A stretch of 64,000 bases of DNA from Argopecten irradians. Lineage: Eukaryota; Mollusca; Bivalvia; Pectinida; Pectinidae. This document shows positions 1 to 17,574 of this stretch, in pieces. A program made the translations under genes and the position numbers. The notes under the pieces are model-generated. The model did no database searches. It was not told where the DNA came from and saw only the letters and a list, made by a program, of their open reading frames with translations. Where the stretch lies: contig NC_091139.1 of NCBI RefSeq assembly GCF_041381155.1, positions 4,712,383 to 4,776,382 of the forward strand, read 5' to 3'. Every line of letters starts with the position of its first letter. Within the stretch, counting starts at the first letter, position 1.

Positions 1-625
1 TCAACAAGATGGCCGACCGGTGGCCATCTTGGATTTTGATAGTTAAAGTTTGTTACGGCTATATCTCAGAAAGTATTGAAGGGATTGTTCTCAAATTTCA
101 TATGTAGGTTCCCCTAGGACCCTAGTAGTGCATATTGCATTTTGGGACTGATCAGTCAACAAGATGGCCGCCAGGTAGCCATCTTGGATTTTGATAGTTA
201 AAGTTTGTTACCGCTATTTCTCAAAAAGCACTAAAGGGATCTTTCTCAAATTTCATATGTAGGTTCCCCTAGGACCCCAGTTGTGCATATTGCATTTTGG
301 GACTGATCGGTCAACAAGATGGCCGCCAGGTAGCCATCTTGGATTTTGATAGTTAAAGTTTGTTACCGCTATTTCTCAGAAAGCACTGAAGGGATCTTTC
401 TCAAATTTCATATGTAGGTTCCCCTAGGACCCCAGTTGTGCATATTGCATTTTGGGACTGATCGGTCAACAAAATGGCCGACCGGTAGCCATCTTGGATT
501 TTGATAGTTAAAGTTTGTTACCGCTATTTCTCAGAAAGTATTGAAGGGATTGTTCTCAAATATCATATGTAGGTTCCTCTAGGACCCTAGTTCTGCCTAT
601 TGCATTTTTGCGACCACCATCTTGG
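1..625. repeat. Tandem satellite, four 155-bp units
   Basis: Four head-to-tail units begin at about 1, 156, 311 and 466, so the period is exactly 155 bp. The last unit decays after about 600. Each unit opens with an inverted pair of short arms, AAGATGGC and GCCATCTT, separated by about 8 bp, followed by a conserved TTGATAGTTAAAGTTTGTTA block and a TAGGTTCCCCTAGGACCC block. Identity between units is high, with only scattered substitutions. The array probably continues to the left of the window. No coding potential is visible. Confidence 0.93.
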
Positions 626-2078
626 ATTTTGATAGTTTAAAGTTTGAAAAGCAGAAAAAAGAATTGTAAGTTTGAAAAGCAGAGAAAAGATCCTTCTTTC
701 ATTTGTCAGACATAGATCAGTCTTTGGTGGGCTATTGAAGAAGTTATTAAAATACATTTTTATTATTAATTTTCGGCATTAACTGAAGTATTAGACTTAA
801 TAGACTGATGTGTAAAGTCAACATTGTGAAGCTTTGTTACAAAAACAAAAAAGAACTTTCTGTAAGTGACAAGATAGATTTTAACAAAGGGCATTAATCA
901 TTGGTCATAATGATCTCTTTTTTTCACAAAAATTAATGTAATTGAAAGAAAATTTGTGAACAGGTCCTCTCTGTTACCGTATAGCCGAATATTTTTGCAG
1001 GTACAATATTTTTCGTGTTATTGCAGCACATTGCTACGGTCGCAAAAAAGTGTTGAGAAATGGTTAAATAATCTATAACACGAAAATTTAAAATAGCTTA
1101 AATTGGATTTTCTCAGTTTTAGATTGAACCAGCTATATGTTATTTTGTCCTTTCTACTAACCCCAGATCCTGGATAGGGGTAGAACAAATACTATGCATC
1201 ACTGTAAATTATGGTGTACACAGAATTCTCCCCTGAAATTTCATAATGAACTGTTCCAGCCGTAGAGGTGGAAGAGTTTAAATGTGTCTTCAGGGAGGAA
1301 TGAGTTTGCTTTATAATGAAAATCATTAAAATACCAAAGATGTACAAAATACAGGGTGAAATATTTAAACAGTGCAATATTGAAAACTGTACAGATAACT
1401 TGATAATGCCTTAGCAACGAAAAAGCTAGCCAATCAAAATGTGTGTTAGGAATTACAAGCCATAATTATTATACAGGCAGCCAACGTACTGTCAGGTGGG
1501 GTTGCCAGGGTAGTTGGTTCAAGGCCAACTATCTGTGGCTCCCTTAAACGGAAGGCTGAGAAATGTACCAGTCTTTGCTGATGTACAAAGCTATATGGAA
1601 GTCGATCAAATACTAAAGTGAGTGGTACCCAATTGTTGTATCAGATATGGATATCACAGCATCAGATAGACATGATTACTTTAAAGATGCTCCACCACCA
1701 ACAGAGCATAAATGATATTTATCATTTGAACAATAATTGGTGTTTAATCGTGTATTTATATGTCTAATTAACACAAAACTAATATAAAATAATTTATTTT
1801 GCCTTTGGTGCTTGCGGAATCAGTATACTTACTTCATCCCATACAGGATATAGTGCCACAGAATTTTTCCAGGATGCATTATTTTTCATATGTTTAATTA
1901 GAAACATGACCTTTTCAATGGTGATAATGATGTAAAGTAAGTAACTTATGTAACTGAAGAAAAATGCTAAATCGTCTGCTCCTGTTTTAGATATTGAAAA
2001 AATACCATTTGTCAGCGGTGGAACATCTTTGATCAAGTTAAGTGTAGTATAAAGTTAGACATGGTTATCAAATTAAAA
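626..2078. other. AT-rich non-coding stretch
   Basis: The AAGATGGC satellite decays into AT-rich sequence here. I see no recognisable exon, RNA gene or full repeat. A short minus-strand ORF at 1794-2036 has a hydrophobic, low-information translation and resembles no family I know. Confidence 0.5.
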
Positions 2079-2280
2079 TGGTTACCTTGTTAATTGTGGT
2101 TACCTAGTGATAACCTAGTTAAGTGTGGTAACCTAGTTAACAGTTGTTACCTAATTGATCACCTAGTTTAAGAGTGGTTACCTAGTGATTACCTAGTTAA
2201 GTGTGGTTATCTAGTTCAGTGCGTTTACCAAGTTAGGTGTTGTTAACCAGGTTAAGTGCGGTTAAAACTTTAGTGTGGTG
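2079..2280. repeat. Degenerate minisatellite (GGTTACCTAGTTAAGTGT type)
   Basis: A run of about ten imperfect 15-22 bp units shares the core GTTACCTAGTTAAGTGTGG with variable insertions such as TGAT. The phase drifts and the array fades after about 2280. No coding function is evident. Confidence 0.8.
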
Positions 2281-2289
2281 GTTTCCCAG

Positions 2290-5200
2290 ATTACAATGTA
2301 TTATTGTCAGCCTAATCTACGGAAATGTTGTTCATAGTGCATTTTCTCGAAGAACTCTTGACTTTGGGTTCTCAATGCATTTTTGTTCATAGATATTTAG
2401 ATAACTTTGATGTAAGTGGTACATTGTATCAAACCTAAGATATGAACCAGTCAAGACAATAGGTATTATATAATATATTGGGAACCTGAATTGGAAACAA
2501 GTATGTTGAATTTGATACAAGCTCATTTGATGTCCATTGCTTCATATGAAAGGCTAGAGATTTAAATACCCATTAGAATGATTAAAATGAAAGAGGGTTT
2601 AATTTTATACATGTAGTTTAGATTTTGGACAGGTTTGGGTTTTTGGTATTAAATATAGATTTGTTGTCTAATTCATGAACATAATGTAATATTTTTTCAT
2701 ATCTCTACAACATTAGTATCTTAATGGACTACAATAGGTGCCCCATACATTTCTATCATCTTTCATCAGATTTGATAAGAAGTGTTGGCTATTCAAATAG
2801 GTTCACTTGGTAGGCTAATACAGAACACGTAACAGGTCCATTAGTTGATTAGCATAGATTATGTTATTGTTTTCCTATTTATTACTGTACTATATAATTA
2901 TGTTCTATAATATGATTGTTCTTCCACTTTTTTATGCCATTTTATTTAACTTTTTTTGTTATTAGTAATAGTTATATTGATACATATACACAACTGTATA
3001 TGTTTTGCCGCAACAAATTGTTTCCATGTGTTTAGAAGCTCATATATAATTATTTATGTACATGAAGATCAATTATGTATTGTAAATGATTGAATGGGGC
3101 ACATAATTAATACTGTTGTTTATAAGATTTAATACTATAATACTTATAGATAAAATGTGGTTCTATAACTAGAAATGGCTTCCTTTGTAGCAGGGGAAGT
3201 AACTCTGTCATGCTTAATCTTAAAAATAATTACTAACCGTAGACCATTCACTAATCTATAGAAGCATTACCCGGTATATAAATGTGTTCCAGATAAATAT
3301 ACCTCTACAATTTTGTTAATATATAAATATAAAGACATTAAATGTGTCATGGAAATTTTTTTTTTTAATAATTTTTATTTTTTTTTCCAAAGTGTCATGG
3401 AAAAATTGATAAATATCCTTTTGAGGATTTCTTGTGACAAATTCATAGATTTTACCTTTTGTATGTTAAATATCCAACAATTTAAAGTAAAAGTACCTAA
3501 TGAGTGTATATTGTAACCAAAGAATTCAGTATACAGATGTATTTGAATTTTGATTATCAGTATTGTGTTAGATAGAAAAGTTCTAATTAGGCAGAAGATT
3601 TAATTACAAAATGTAGCTATATAAACACATCGTAATTAAGAATTGTAAACAACTCATCATGTTAACTTAAAATGAAATCAAATTCATTGATCATGACAAA
3701 TTTTTTGATTTCCTTTATTGTGTTGATAATGCAAATGTAGAGGTTGATGCCAAATCTATCAATATTTATGGTATGAATTTTACAATTCTGGTACTAGGCA
3801 CTACATGTATTGATACCTATATAAAGATAAAAATATATACACTGTTCCGTAAAATGGTACACAGCCAAATGTCTTCAGGTAAGTTCATGTCCATTTCAGA
3901 TGAATTTTTATAGGTCATATTTACATGAAAAGAGCAAAACAAGTCAATTCGGGTCAAGAATTTGGCATGAAATTGATCTGAAGTTTTCTTCATGTGAAAT
4001 TGACTTCAATTTCAGGTCAATTCAGGCGAATTTCAGGTCAATGGGTAACATATCATTATTTTTTTTTTTTACAATTTTACACTTTGGATATATAACCTTT
4101 TCTTTTCGAAGTTGTAGAATATTGTTCATTATCAGTTCTTCTATGTAAACTGCATGTACACAAGAGTTGGAACAAAATTGACATTAACAACATAGATTAA
4201 AACAAACAATAGTGTTATGCCAGCTCACCCTTATTATCGTCATTGGCCTATTATGTGTTTGGAAATACATTGTATTTTCAGTTTTGTTTAGTTTTAAATT
4301 GTGTTGAATCTAGTCATTTTATACCTAGGGTGATCAAAAATAAATCTGCTAGTGTACACTTATTATACAGTGTACAGGGTAGAGAGACCGTCCGGATAAT
4401 TTGATTTTAATATTCACAGGTATTCTGCTATTGCCCATCATGGAGTTATCTGCTCTTGATAGATATTGATTATCATATCAATATTGTATTTGCAAAACAA
4501 TTTGCTTTTATTTAAATCAATGACTTTGCACTCAAAAACACTGTCAAGAGGAGATAACTCTATTATATGCAAATACAGAAACAGAAACTTATTGATGAGT
4601 ATATTTCTGACCGAATTGTAGGTGGTGTAAATTATATTTAAGTTTTTAAATTTATATTTAAAGAAGAACACAATGTTCTGGATCCATTACTTAATTCTAC
4701 TTACAGAGATGTTAAGATTTAAATTTAATTCTACTTACAGAGATGTTAAGATTTAAATTTACATTTGGAATAAAAACTTACATATGTTGATCGTATAAGT
4801 GTAATTTAAATGCACCTTAATACAGAATAACAAAATAATGCATGCTATCATCTTGATGTAAAAGAAAAAGAGAATGGTTTTGAAAAATATATATTTCAGG
4901 TAGCACATCCCAATGGTAACCGGTGTTTTTGATAGTTTTCAATTTTGATGTTGTTTAGTTTTTATTTCTAAACCTTTTTGTGTACATTCCTTACTTTTTT
5001 ACCGGTAGATGGAATTTTTTATTGCATTATCCTTCAATTTTTATTAAAAAGATTACTCATCTTGTTTGATTTAGTGATTTTGTTTTTCTTTTGATGAGGG
5101 GGATAATTTATAGTTACATTAAGGCTGGCACAATGTGTTGGTGAATGTTTTTTTTTTAGATGATTCAATTAAAAAGGATGAAACACTTGAAAATTGTATG

Positions 5201-5540
5201 AGTGTGGAGAAGTATACATGTACAGAATTATTTAATTACAATATATTATCTGTTTTTGGAATTCTGATCCGGTATCTTTTATTTTTTAGATGTAAGATAA
5301 ACCCTTTTAGAGTCTGGTATGTTGAAGTGCTGAAGTTTTTGATTGAGAAATATTGATTCCCATGGATGTCTGAAGTTTCTCATTATACTACCTGTATGTT
5401 GTTGCTGGACTATATTTGTTATAACCTTACCTGTATATTGATACTATAAATAGACCTAATAAAATACCTAATACTATTTATCTGACGACTTATTATTTTT
5501 TAATTGGTATTAACTTCACTGTATATGGATATGTACCATA
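2290..5540. other. AT-rich non-coding stretch with a 34-bp duplication
   Basis: No exon-like ORF is recognisable over this 3.2 kb. The clearest structure is a perfect 34-bp tandem duplication at 4691-4760 (unit core TTAATTCTACTTACAGAGAT). Homopolymer T and A runs are frequent. Short ORFs here encode low-complexity Phe, Ile, Asn and Lys-rich peptides and are treated as chance. Confidence 0.5.
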
Positions 5541-5554
5541 ATTAACCTATTCAG

Positions 5555-5760
5555 CGCCCAAGGTGCTGATACAACCATATTTGGACTAGCCTTTTATCAA
5601 AAACTAATGCACAAATTCAGCCATAAATCAGTTTGCGACAGAAATCAAAGAAAGAAACCTACACGGTTTTCGTCTTTTCAGTCTGCATATAATTTGAGGT
5701 AAGTGAAATTGAGGCCACAAAAAGGGGAGGGGTGCTTATTGGGCCAAATATGGTCTACCA
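5555..5760 (+). repeat. Dispersed repeat, copy 1 of about 200 bp
   Basis: This block runs from GACTAGCCTTTTAT to GCTTATTGGGCCAAATATGGT. It recurs in diverged form at 51028-51190, with the same order of landmarks: GACTAGCCTT at the start, TTTTCAGTCTG in the middle and GTGAAATTGA followed by a G-rich stretch near the end. It is interspersed and non-coding. Confidence 0.55.
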
Positions 5761-5849
5761 TTTCTAATACTGTTTATGTCTTTTCTGATAAACAGTTTTG
5801 AAAACAAATAAATACAACAGAACTCACAGAAGTTTGGAAGGTGATATTT

Positions 5850-6960
5850 ATACCTTAAAATACATCAGATGACTCCAATGCTGGCCGGTCCCCTCATCAG
5901 GTGGATCCTCCTTCCTTAGACGTTTCGGCGCTTTCCACGACGTCCTCCAGAGGTGCGCCGGCTGGGTTGATCAGGCCCAACCAGGGACCGGTCGGCTATC
6001 GCATCCGCTTGATGTTATTGCGGGTAGTTGTCTAATTTTGCCTGTTCATCGCTACGGGCAGCGATGTCTGTCCTTCTGCCATTCGTCACCTTGTGGCTAG
6101 CACTGTTGCTGGTGACCAATCCACTTCTCCTCCCTCTTCCTCCAGATCCAACTGGAAGCAACTTCTGCCTGCCTGCTAACTGCTGCTATCAGGTTCCTCC
6201 GGTCTGCTCCGGTTACCCCTAATAGACGTAGGGCTCTCCATAATGATTGGCCGGGGAAACCCCTACATCCGACCTCTATCGGTAAGCACCATGTCTTCCA
6301 TCCTCGATGTTGACATTCTTCCACCAGCTGCTGGTATTTCTGCTGCTTCCGTTCGTTGGCCTCCTCCATCCTGTCTTCCCATGGTACTGTTAAACTCCCA
6401 GGCCATTTCACACGTTTTCTTCTCTCCTCTCCTTGCCCTATCTGATCCTCCGCCGATTCCCTCTGAGAGTCTACCTCTCCGCCTTGCTCCTCTCCCCCCT
6501 CTGGTGCATGGAGACTGTGGTTACTGTGGTTGTTTCCCGGAACCTCCTCCTCCTCCGTCTCACCAGATTGCTCTGTGCGTTGCGCCAGGTTGAGAATAGG
6601 AGCGCAGCCCATCTTTGTGCGGTGGATCTTCAAACCTCTTTCGTTCTTACAGGTCTTTCCGCAACTACATATGCTCCCCCTTCTTCCGTTGATCGGTCTC
6701 ATGTCCGTATTCCGTTCCGGTGTCGTTTCCAATATCTGTCCGATGGGTCGCTCATCCTCCCCCACTCTCGTGCGACCCCGGGGGTGTCTTAATATGTATC
6801 TCTCCATTGCGACTTCATGGGTTTCTCCTCACGGAGAATGCGCTTCGGCGTGCCAAGCCTAACGCCCCGTTGCTGGTCTCTCCCAACTGTCTCCTGTCTC
6901 TCCAGGTTGTCACTGTCCTATTCACAGCTGTCAACTAGTCTTTCCTAGTCGTCACTGGAA
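5850..6960 (-). mobile_element. Internally deleted LINE-derived element, copy 1
   Basis: Read on the minus strand, the unit has a GA-rich leader (about 6960-6808), one 236-codon ORF (6807-6097) and a 3' tail of about 250 bp ending in ATGTATTTTAAGGTAT at 5850. The tail half (5850-6390) is nearly identical to 6974-7517, which marks it as a mobile sequence. The ORF joins an N-terminal zinc-knuckle segment to a C-terminal segment typical of the region after the reverse transcriptase in some non-LTR retrotransposons. No reverse transcriptase core or endonuclease is present, so the element cannot move on its own. It lies directly 3' of the second copy and downstream of the peptidase gene. Confidence 0.7.
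6097..6807 (-). CDS. LINE-derived ORF: zinc-knuckle segment fused to post-RT tail (236 aa)
   Basis: The ORF is intact from ATG at 6807 to a stop at 6097-6099. Residues 1-46 are Arg-rich. A zinc-binding pattern C49-x3-C53-x8-H62-x5-C68 (CSCGKTCKNERGLKIH) matches a short finger common in LINE-encoded proteins. Residues 75-135 are Glu/Gly/Arg-rich and low in complexity. Residues 136-236 contain VPWEDRMEEA, GWKTWCLPIEVGCRGF and a Trp/Arg-rich end, a signature I associate with the tail following the reverse transcriptase in some invertebrate and fish LINE ORFs. The region between, where the reverse transcriptase should be, is absent, so this looks like a fusion created by internal deletion. Base composition is much more GC-rich than its surroundings. 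A cellular role is not implied; the product, if made, might bind nucleic acid. Confidence 0.6.
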   Translation of the reverse strand: MERYILRHPRGRTRVGEDERPIGQILETTPERNTDMRPINGRRGSICSCGKTCKNERGLKIHRTKMGCAPILNLAQRTEQSGETEEEEVPGNNHSNHSLHAPEGGEEQGGEVDSQRESAEDQIGQGEERRKRVKWPGSLTVPWEDRMEEANERKQQKYQQLVEECQHRGWKTWCLPIEVGCRGFPGQSLWRALRLLGVTGADRRNLIAAVSRQAEVASSWIWRKREEKWIGHQQQC

Positions 6961-6973
6961 TTCCAGAATGTAG

Positions 6974-7517
6974 ATACCTTAAATACATCAGATGACTCCA
7001 ATGCTGGCCGGTCCCCTCATCAGGTGGATCCTCCTTCCTTAGACGTTTCGGCGCTTTCCACGACGTCCTCCAGAGGTGCGCCGGCTGGGTTGATCAGGCC
7101 CAACCAGGGACCGGTCGGCTATCGCATCCGCTTGATGTTATTGCGGGTAGTTGTCTAATTTCTGCCTGTTCATCGCTACGGGCAGCGATGTCTGTCCTTC
7201 TGCCATTCGTCACCTTGTGGCTAGCACTGTTGCTGGTGACCAATCCACTTCTCCTCCCTCTTCCTCCAGATCCAACTGGAAGCAACTTCTGCCTGCCTGC
7301 TAACTGCTGCTATCAGGTTCCTCCGGTCTGCTCCGGTTACCCCTAATAGACGTAGGGCTCTCCATAATGATTGGCCGGGGAAACCCCTACATCCGACCTC
7401 TATCGGTAAGCACCATGTCTTCCATCCTCGATGTTGACATTCTTCCACCAGCTGCTGGTATTTCTGCTGCTTCCGTTCGTTGGCCTCCTCCATCTCCCTG
7501 TCTTCCCATGGTACTGT
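6974..7517 (-). mobile_element. 5'-truncated LINE-derived copy 2
   Basis: This segment repeats 5850-6390 almost base for base, with a one-base difference near 7159, one missing A in the 3' tail and a 3-base in-frame insertion (CTC, one extra Glu codon) near 7494. It retains a 90-codon ORF (7493-7221) identical to the C-terminal portion of copy 1, then the shared 3' tail. Homology stops sharply at 7517, as expected for 5' truncation. It sits about 150 bp from the stop codon of the proline iminopeptidase gene. Confidence 0.75.
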
Positions 7518-7645
7518 GAAAAAATTTCATTCAAAACATAATAGCGATTTTTCTCACATTTACAGCTATACGTATCATTATCTGCAGCCTTTCACATTTC
7601 TTCCATAGATTTCAGAAGCATATTTCATATGCAGTCATATACTTT

Positions 7646-7651
7646 TTTATT
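7646..7651 (-). terminator. Poly(A) signal of the peptidase gene
   Basis: The plus strand reads TTTATT, so the transcript has AATAAA only about 18 nt after the stop codon at 7669-7671. This implies a very short 3' UTR. It is a canonical hexamer in the right place, but its use is inferred. Confidence 0.5.
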
Positions 7652-7668
7652 CAAATTTAAACATGATG

Positions 7669-13096
<5,428 letters not shown>

Positions 13097-13671
13097 GCAC
13101 AGATACAAGGCATGGCGTTTGTTATACTCTGTATGTAATCCAAAGTGGTTCCCCGTGTGCGCTTAGGAGATCAAGTGTGTTGCTTTCAGACCCGTAAGTC
13201 TTAAATAGCCTATTCATACGAGGTATACGTATACGTATCTAGCTTACAATACAATTAGTAGTCCACAGGCAGTCTGAATCTTTATTTTCTCATCATTTTG
13301 AGTGGAAAGACTATTTACAGGATCCTAACAGGATTGGACAGGATAAAAAAAAGGGCTCGATGCCGATGGGACAGAAACAGTCATTGTACGAACAAGAACG
13401 AATTTTTCATAAACAGCTCTATGATGAACAAAGACCTTTCTGATGTCGCAAGTAATGATAATTTTAATGGACCATACAGTGTGTGAGATTCGTTGGTACA
13501 ATTTCTGAAGAAGAAAAGTTAATTAAAGTTATAATTAATCAGCTCTCATCAAGATTCAGCTTCCAGACTTCTGCACGATTCATGTTTCCGGAGATAATCT
13601 ATTTAGTCTTGGTACCGGTTAGTGTTTCGCCTTTCTTCATAAAATTGAGCAGTGCATGTCTTGACCTGGGG

Positions 13672-13976
13672 ATCCTCGATATTCCATGGGTTACTATCAA
13701 CGTCTGCCGTAATATAATATCCAGAGTAAGGAAAATGCCCAGCCACAGGTCTACATTATACACAGATTTTTATTTGAAAATTATGAAGAGAGCGACGCCC
13801 GGTTTCAAAGTCATCCGGTCAACCAGTGCACCATTATTCAATTCTTTTTATGTAGCTTTGAATCATAAACTAAATGCCTCATCTGTTGTCACTTACCAAA
13901 CCTTCAGTTTTGTTTTGACATAGTCCATGGGGTGGACATAGCGATAGTGATAGTAATCCATGGAGTATCGGGGATG
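13672..13976 (+). mobile_element. MITE family M1, complete but diverged copy
   Basis: The left end ATCCTCGATATTCCATGGGTTACT and the right end AGTAATCCATGGAGTATCGGGGAT are inverted copies of each other and of the 60616-60884 element. The internal landmark AGAGAGCGACGCCCGGTTTCAAAG is shared. The copy is 305 bp long and lies about 580 bp upstream of the peptidase start codon. The ORF at 13483-13923 runs through it and is not a gene. Confidence 0.75.
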
Positions 13977-16900
13977 GGACCTGGGTGAGTGCCATTTCAT
14001 CATTTTTCCGCCGTCCCCCCACCCCCCCCCCCCACCCCCCCCCCCCCACCCCCCCTCCTGATCTGTGTTAAGGCGACACAGGGAACAAACTGGTGTTTCT
14101 ACAAGGTCCCAAAATTGTGGAGCTTTAAATAAATTGGTATTGATAGCACATTATACATAGTCTGGAATATGACATGAATTTGAAGTTGAGGCTATCAGGT
14201 GAGAGTTCTGGTCAAGAACATGCAAGCGATTCTGTGTCCCACCTGGTCAAAGTCTCCTCGATTCCCAGCTCCACTACTTTAGTATATCTTCTTTCTTCTC
14301 CACTGCTTCTTATCTCGTTCTGCATCATCTTACCCCTTTCTGTTACATAGTAGGTCTGTTTTCTCTATGTGATGCTTTATAGATATAGCTTTGTCTTCCT
14401 AGCCCAGTTGCTCTAACATATCTTCGTGTTTCGCAAACTGCTCTCGTCGTCGTAGCTGCTGACCACTTTTTCTATATCTGCATTGCTCTTCCACCTAGCC
14501 ACACCTTGCCATCCTTTGACTCTTTTAATAGAATAGGGAAAGCTGGAAATTGAATTTTGCTGTCCTGCGGTATGAACCTTCTGAATTGAAGTTTGCGGAA
14601 TCCTAACCACCATTTGACGATTGTGATACACTTCATCTTCTCCTCAGATGAAGTTGTCATCTCATAGAACATCAGAAATCAAGTGAAGCTTGAAAGGAGG
14701 TCGTGCTGACAAACTCAAGCTTAGAACTTTTCCCGGGAGATTCTGGTTGATCTTATGACTTGTAAGACTCTCATTCCTTTGATCTGCGGATGTTTGTTTT
14801 TTGTCTCCAAGAGATTCGTTCAACCTCATCGACCAAACTTTTGCTGAAGTTCTTTATATAGTTGGTAGTGCTTGGCTACTCTTCCTTTCATCATGATGAT
14901 GGGTTAGAAGGTTATTCTTGTCTACGACGCTGTTTCCTCTAGAACTGTGTCTATTTTGTCTGTGATGGTCAGATTATAATCAAGCCTCTATTTCGCGGTT
15001 GCATGACTTGTTGGATGCCTTTGTGTCTTTGGCCTCTTTTCCTATCTGGACTACAGTATCCATTCCTAAAAGGATATCTGAGATAGTATACTCTATACCC
15101 TTACGTGATCCTTGTCAAAATGTTCAAATTGTTTGGTTGTAGAGCGATTGGTTGGTTCATTTGCGTCCTATAAACAGCTAATGTCATTTAAATCGATGTA
15201 TGCAATGTGATTGTGTGAATATCTATATTGTTTTGGACGGCCAGGGTATATTCGTGTTGTGTCTATCTAGGGATAGCTCTAATCCATCCCATTTCTCTTC
15301 CTGGTTTGCTGTTTTTTTGCCTTGTTGAATGTTCTGATTTCCGTTCGAAGTTAGAGAAGCTAAACAAAATCCAAACAAATTACAGAGCAAAGACGGATAC
15401 CAAGATAAAGAAGACACCATTATCTGTCTAAAAGTCTTTTGAGCTACAATATTGCAGCTACAAGATACCCCACCATTCACCTATAAGGGACAGCATATTG
15501 TCAGTTACATCAATATACCAATAACACAACACATATACTTACCCTAGAATTCTTTGTTAGCTTATAAAGAAAGAAGTTCTATGTCAATGGAAAACACGTA
15601 TACGCTATTTATGCATCGTTATTTATTTATTTGCTTACCTAATAGTTGGATCTTTATAACGCTTGCTGGGATTTTTTCGATAAAAGTAATAAAAAACTAT
15701 AATCTGAACACAGTATAGATATTATCTCGAGATTATTAGGTCTATCTAGCCCCTATTGTGTTGCTAGATTGATATTTTATAGCCTTTGACCTTTATTCAC
15801 CGTGAGAGGAGACTCATTATGGCGCCGTTACCCTTTAACCAAACTCAGCTTAGTCATGAATTATTGATACAGTGCCCGATGCCAGGTCTTAAATGTCACG
15901 TTATATAAAGACGTTTATGTCTGGTTTGGACGTCACATGTGTAATTAACTTTTTTTTTTCTTTCTTTTTGTTTTTTAATCGTAGTGTCGTTCAGAGATTA
16001 TATAACGACAAAAAAGTTATTATATACAATTTGCACTGACACCGACTCGATAAACATGAAATTAATCTTCGCCGGAATTCCAAATTTTACGCGTGCTCGA
16101 TTATCATTATCCCCATAACAAAAACAAAATTAAATTTATTCCTTAAATAGGCGTAAGTTTTTCTTAAAGTACAATAAAAGATAATTAGTATTTTCTTTAT
16201 TTCTCAATAACTTGTATTTGAAGAACGATGGTACTGTAAACATATTTCCGCGGTGAGTTAATTTCGGGGTTTTATGCCTAAGGTCATTTTTGCGGCGATT
16301 TCACCTGTAATTCTGAAAATAAGCTGGTTTACAGTAATCTTACATTTCACATTAGACTTTGATTCATGGCCATGATATGTTTGTTAGCTACTATTATCAA
16401 TAATTTGTCTTCGGGTCCAACACATGTTCAGAAGCGCAGAGTCGATTGAGACGCCAATTTCGTAGTCAAAAACATGACGGAATGCATTCTTATATCGGAT
16501 CTATCTTGAAGTTGCTATTTCTTTCTAGGAATGTGTCCTGGCACTACATCAAATCGTCTTCAAGGGAGTCATGTCCACGATTCCATTTCACCAGAGCGTC
16601 TCTCAGTAACATGGAAATGTGAAACTGTAAATCGATTACATCTCTTCTTTAATTAGGCAAATTCTTCACTGTGCTCCAAAATTGTAATAATTAGTTATAA
16701 AAAAAAGAGACGGCAAAATTGGTGTGTTCTATAAGCGGGATCTCTGGTCGGTACTACCGGTCTATCAAATATCAAAGCACCAGAGACTTAATTAAAACGT
16801 AGAAATTCACCAATATATTTTATTTCTATATTTGGCAAATATTGTCTTTTTAGACCCGTATTGTTGCAGTATATATCGGGTACTGTCAAATTCTCCGCCT

Positions 16901-17430
16901 TGTCACACTATACTGACAAGTTTCACAAACTCACAGAATACTGAATTTTGATAAGAGCTTCTACTTTTCACGTTAAACCTGTTATGTTTTTTATATAAAA
17001 ACTTCAATGGCCAATTTGACCCGCTATTTGAACTGTTAGGCGGTCGGTGGCAAGACTCCTAAATCTAGTATAACAATAGTTTTCGTCAAAAGCTTCGAGA
17101 GAGAATGTGTGAATCATGTATTCTCCTGTTAATTGTTATTCCATCAATATCTGACAGTGTCTCAATCTTCAGGTCTAAAGAAAAACGGCCTTCATCTTAA
17201 AAACCAAATAACATGTAAGGACAGTTCCATCGATCTATTACATTGCTCTCGTGACGTAAACACTTTGGAAGAATTCAAATAAATGACAGAGCACTCACAG
17301 ATATAACCTTTTTTGTTCGTAGCAAACTATCGCTATAAAATTGCTTGAAACTAGCCGTTTATTGAAATACAATATCATATCAACACAGCTAGATGGACAC
17401 AATCCCAGTCGAGGCACTCAACAAGACTAC
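13977..17430. other. Intergenic stretch with C-rich run
   Basis: A strand-asymmetric C-run (14014-14057, C tracts broken by single A) lies next to the MITE end. Minus-strand ORFs at 14413-14672 overlap in two frames and could be remains of a decayed element, but I cannot assign a family. A weak SINE-like trace with GGTATATTCGTGTTGTGTCT occurs near 15245. Nothing else is supported. Confidence 0.45.
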
Positions 17431-17443
17431 CTAGTTTTAACAG

Positions 17444-17494
17444 TATGGGACAAGGAAGTAATTCCAACCGTTGGAACTACTTCCTTGTCCCATA
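17444..17494. repeat. Near-perfect 51-nt palindrome (hairpin)
   Basis: Arms of 25 nt starting TATGGGACAAGGAAGTA pair across a one-base centre with a single mismatch. A 16-bp direct repeat, CTAGTTTTAACAGTAT, occurs at 17431-17446 (overlapping the left arm edge) and again at 17559-17574. This may be the relic of a snap-back insertion. It is too short for a typical microRNA precursor. Confidence 0.75.
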
Positions 17495-17574
17495 TTTACC
17501 ATTTGACGTAATTCGTATTCGTCATCTGGAAAATCCTGTTGTTATTACTTCTTTGACCCTAGTTTTAACAGTAT

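Noticed and set aside
1470..1560. Possible tRNA gene near GGTTCAAGGCCAACTATC
   Set aside because: GGTTCAA resembles a B-box, but no cloverleaf or acceptor stem can be formed around it.
6028..6938. Plus-strand ORFs of 64-119 codons
   Set aside because: They are antisense shadows of the GC-rich LINE-derived ORF on the minus strand, and their Pro/Ser/Leu-rich translations fit that.
13483..13923. 146-codon plus-strand ORF
   Set aside because: It overlaps a MITE copy (13672-13976) and its translation resembles no protein family.
14413..14672. Two overlapping minus ORFs that might be a decayed retroelement
   Set aside because: The two frames carry partly parallel peptide text, suggesting a frameshifted relic, but I could not match any retroelement domain.
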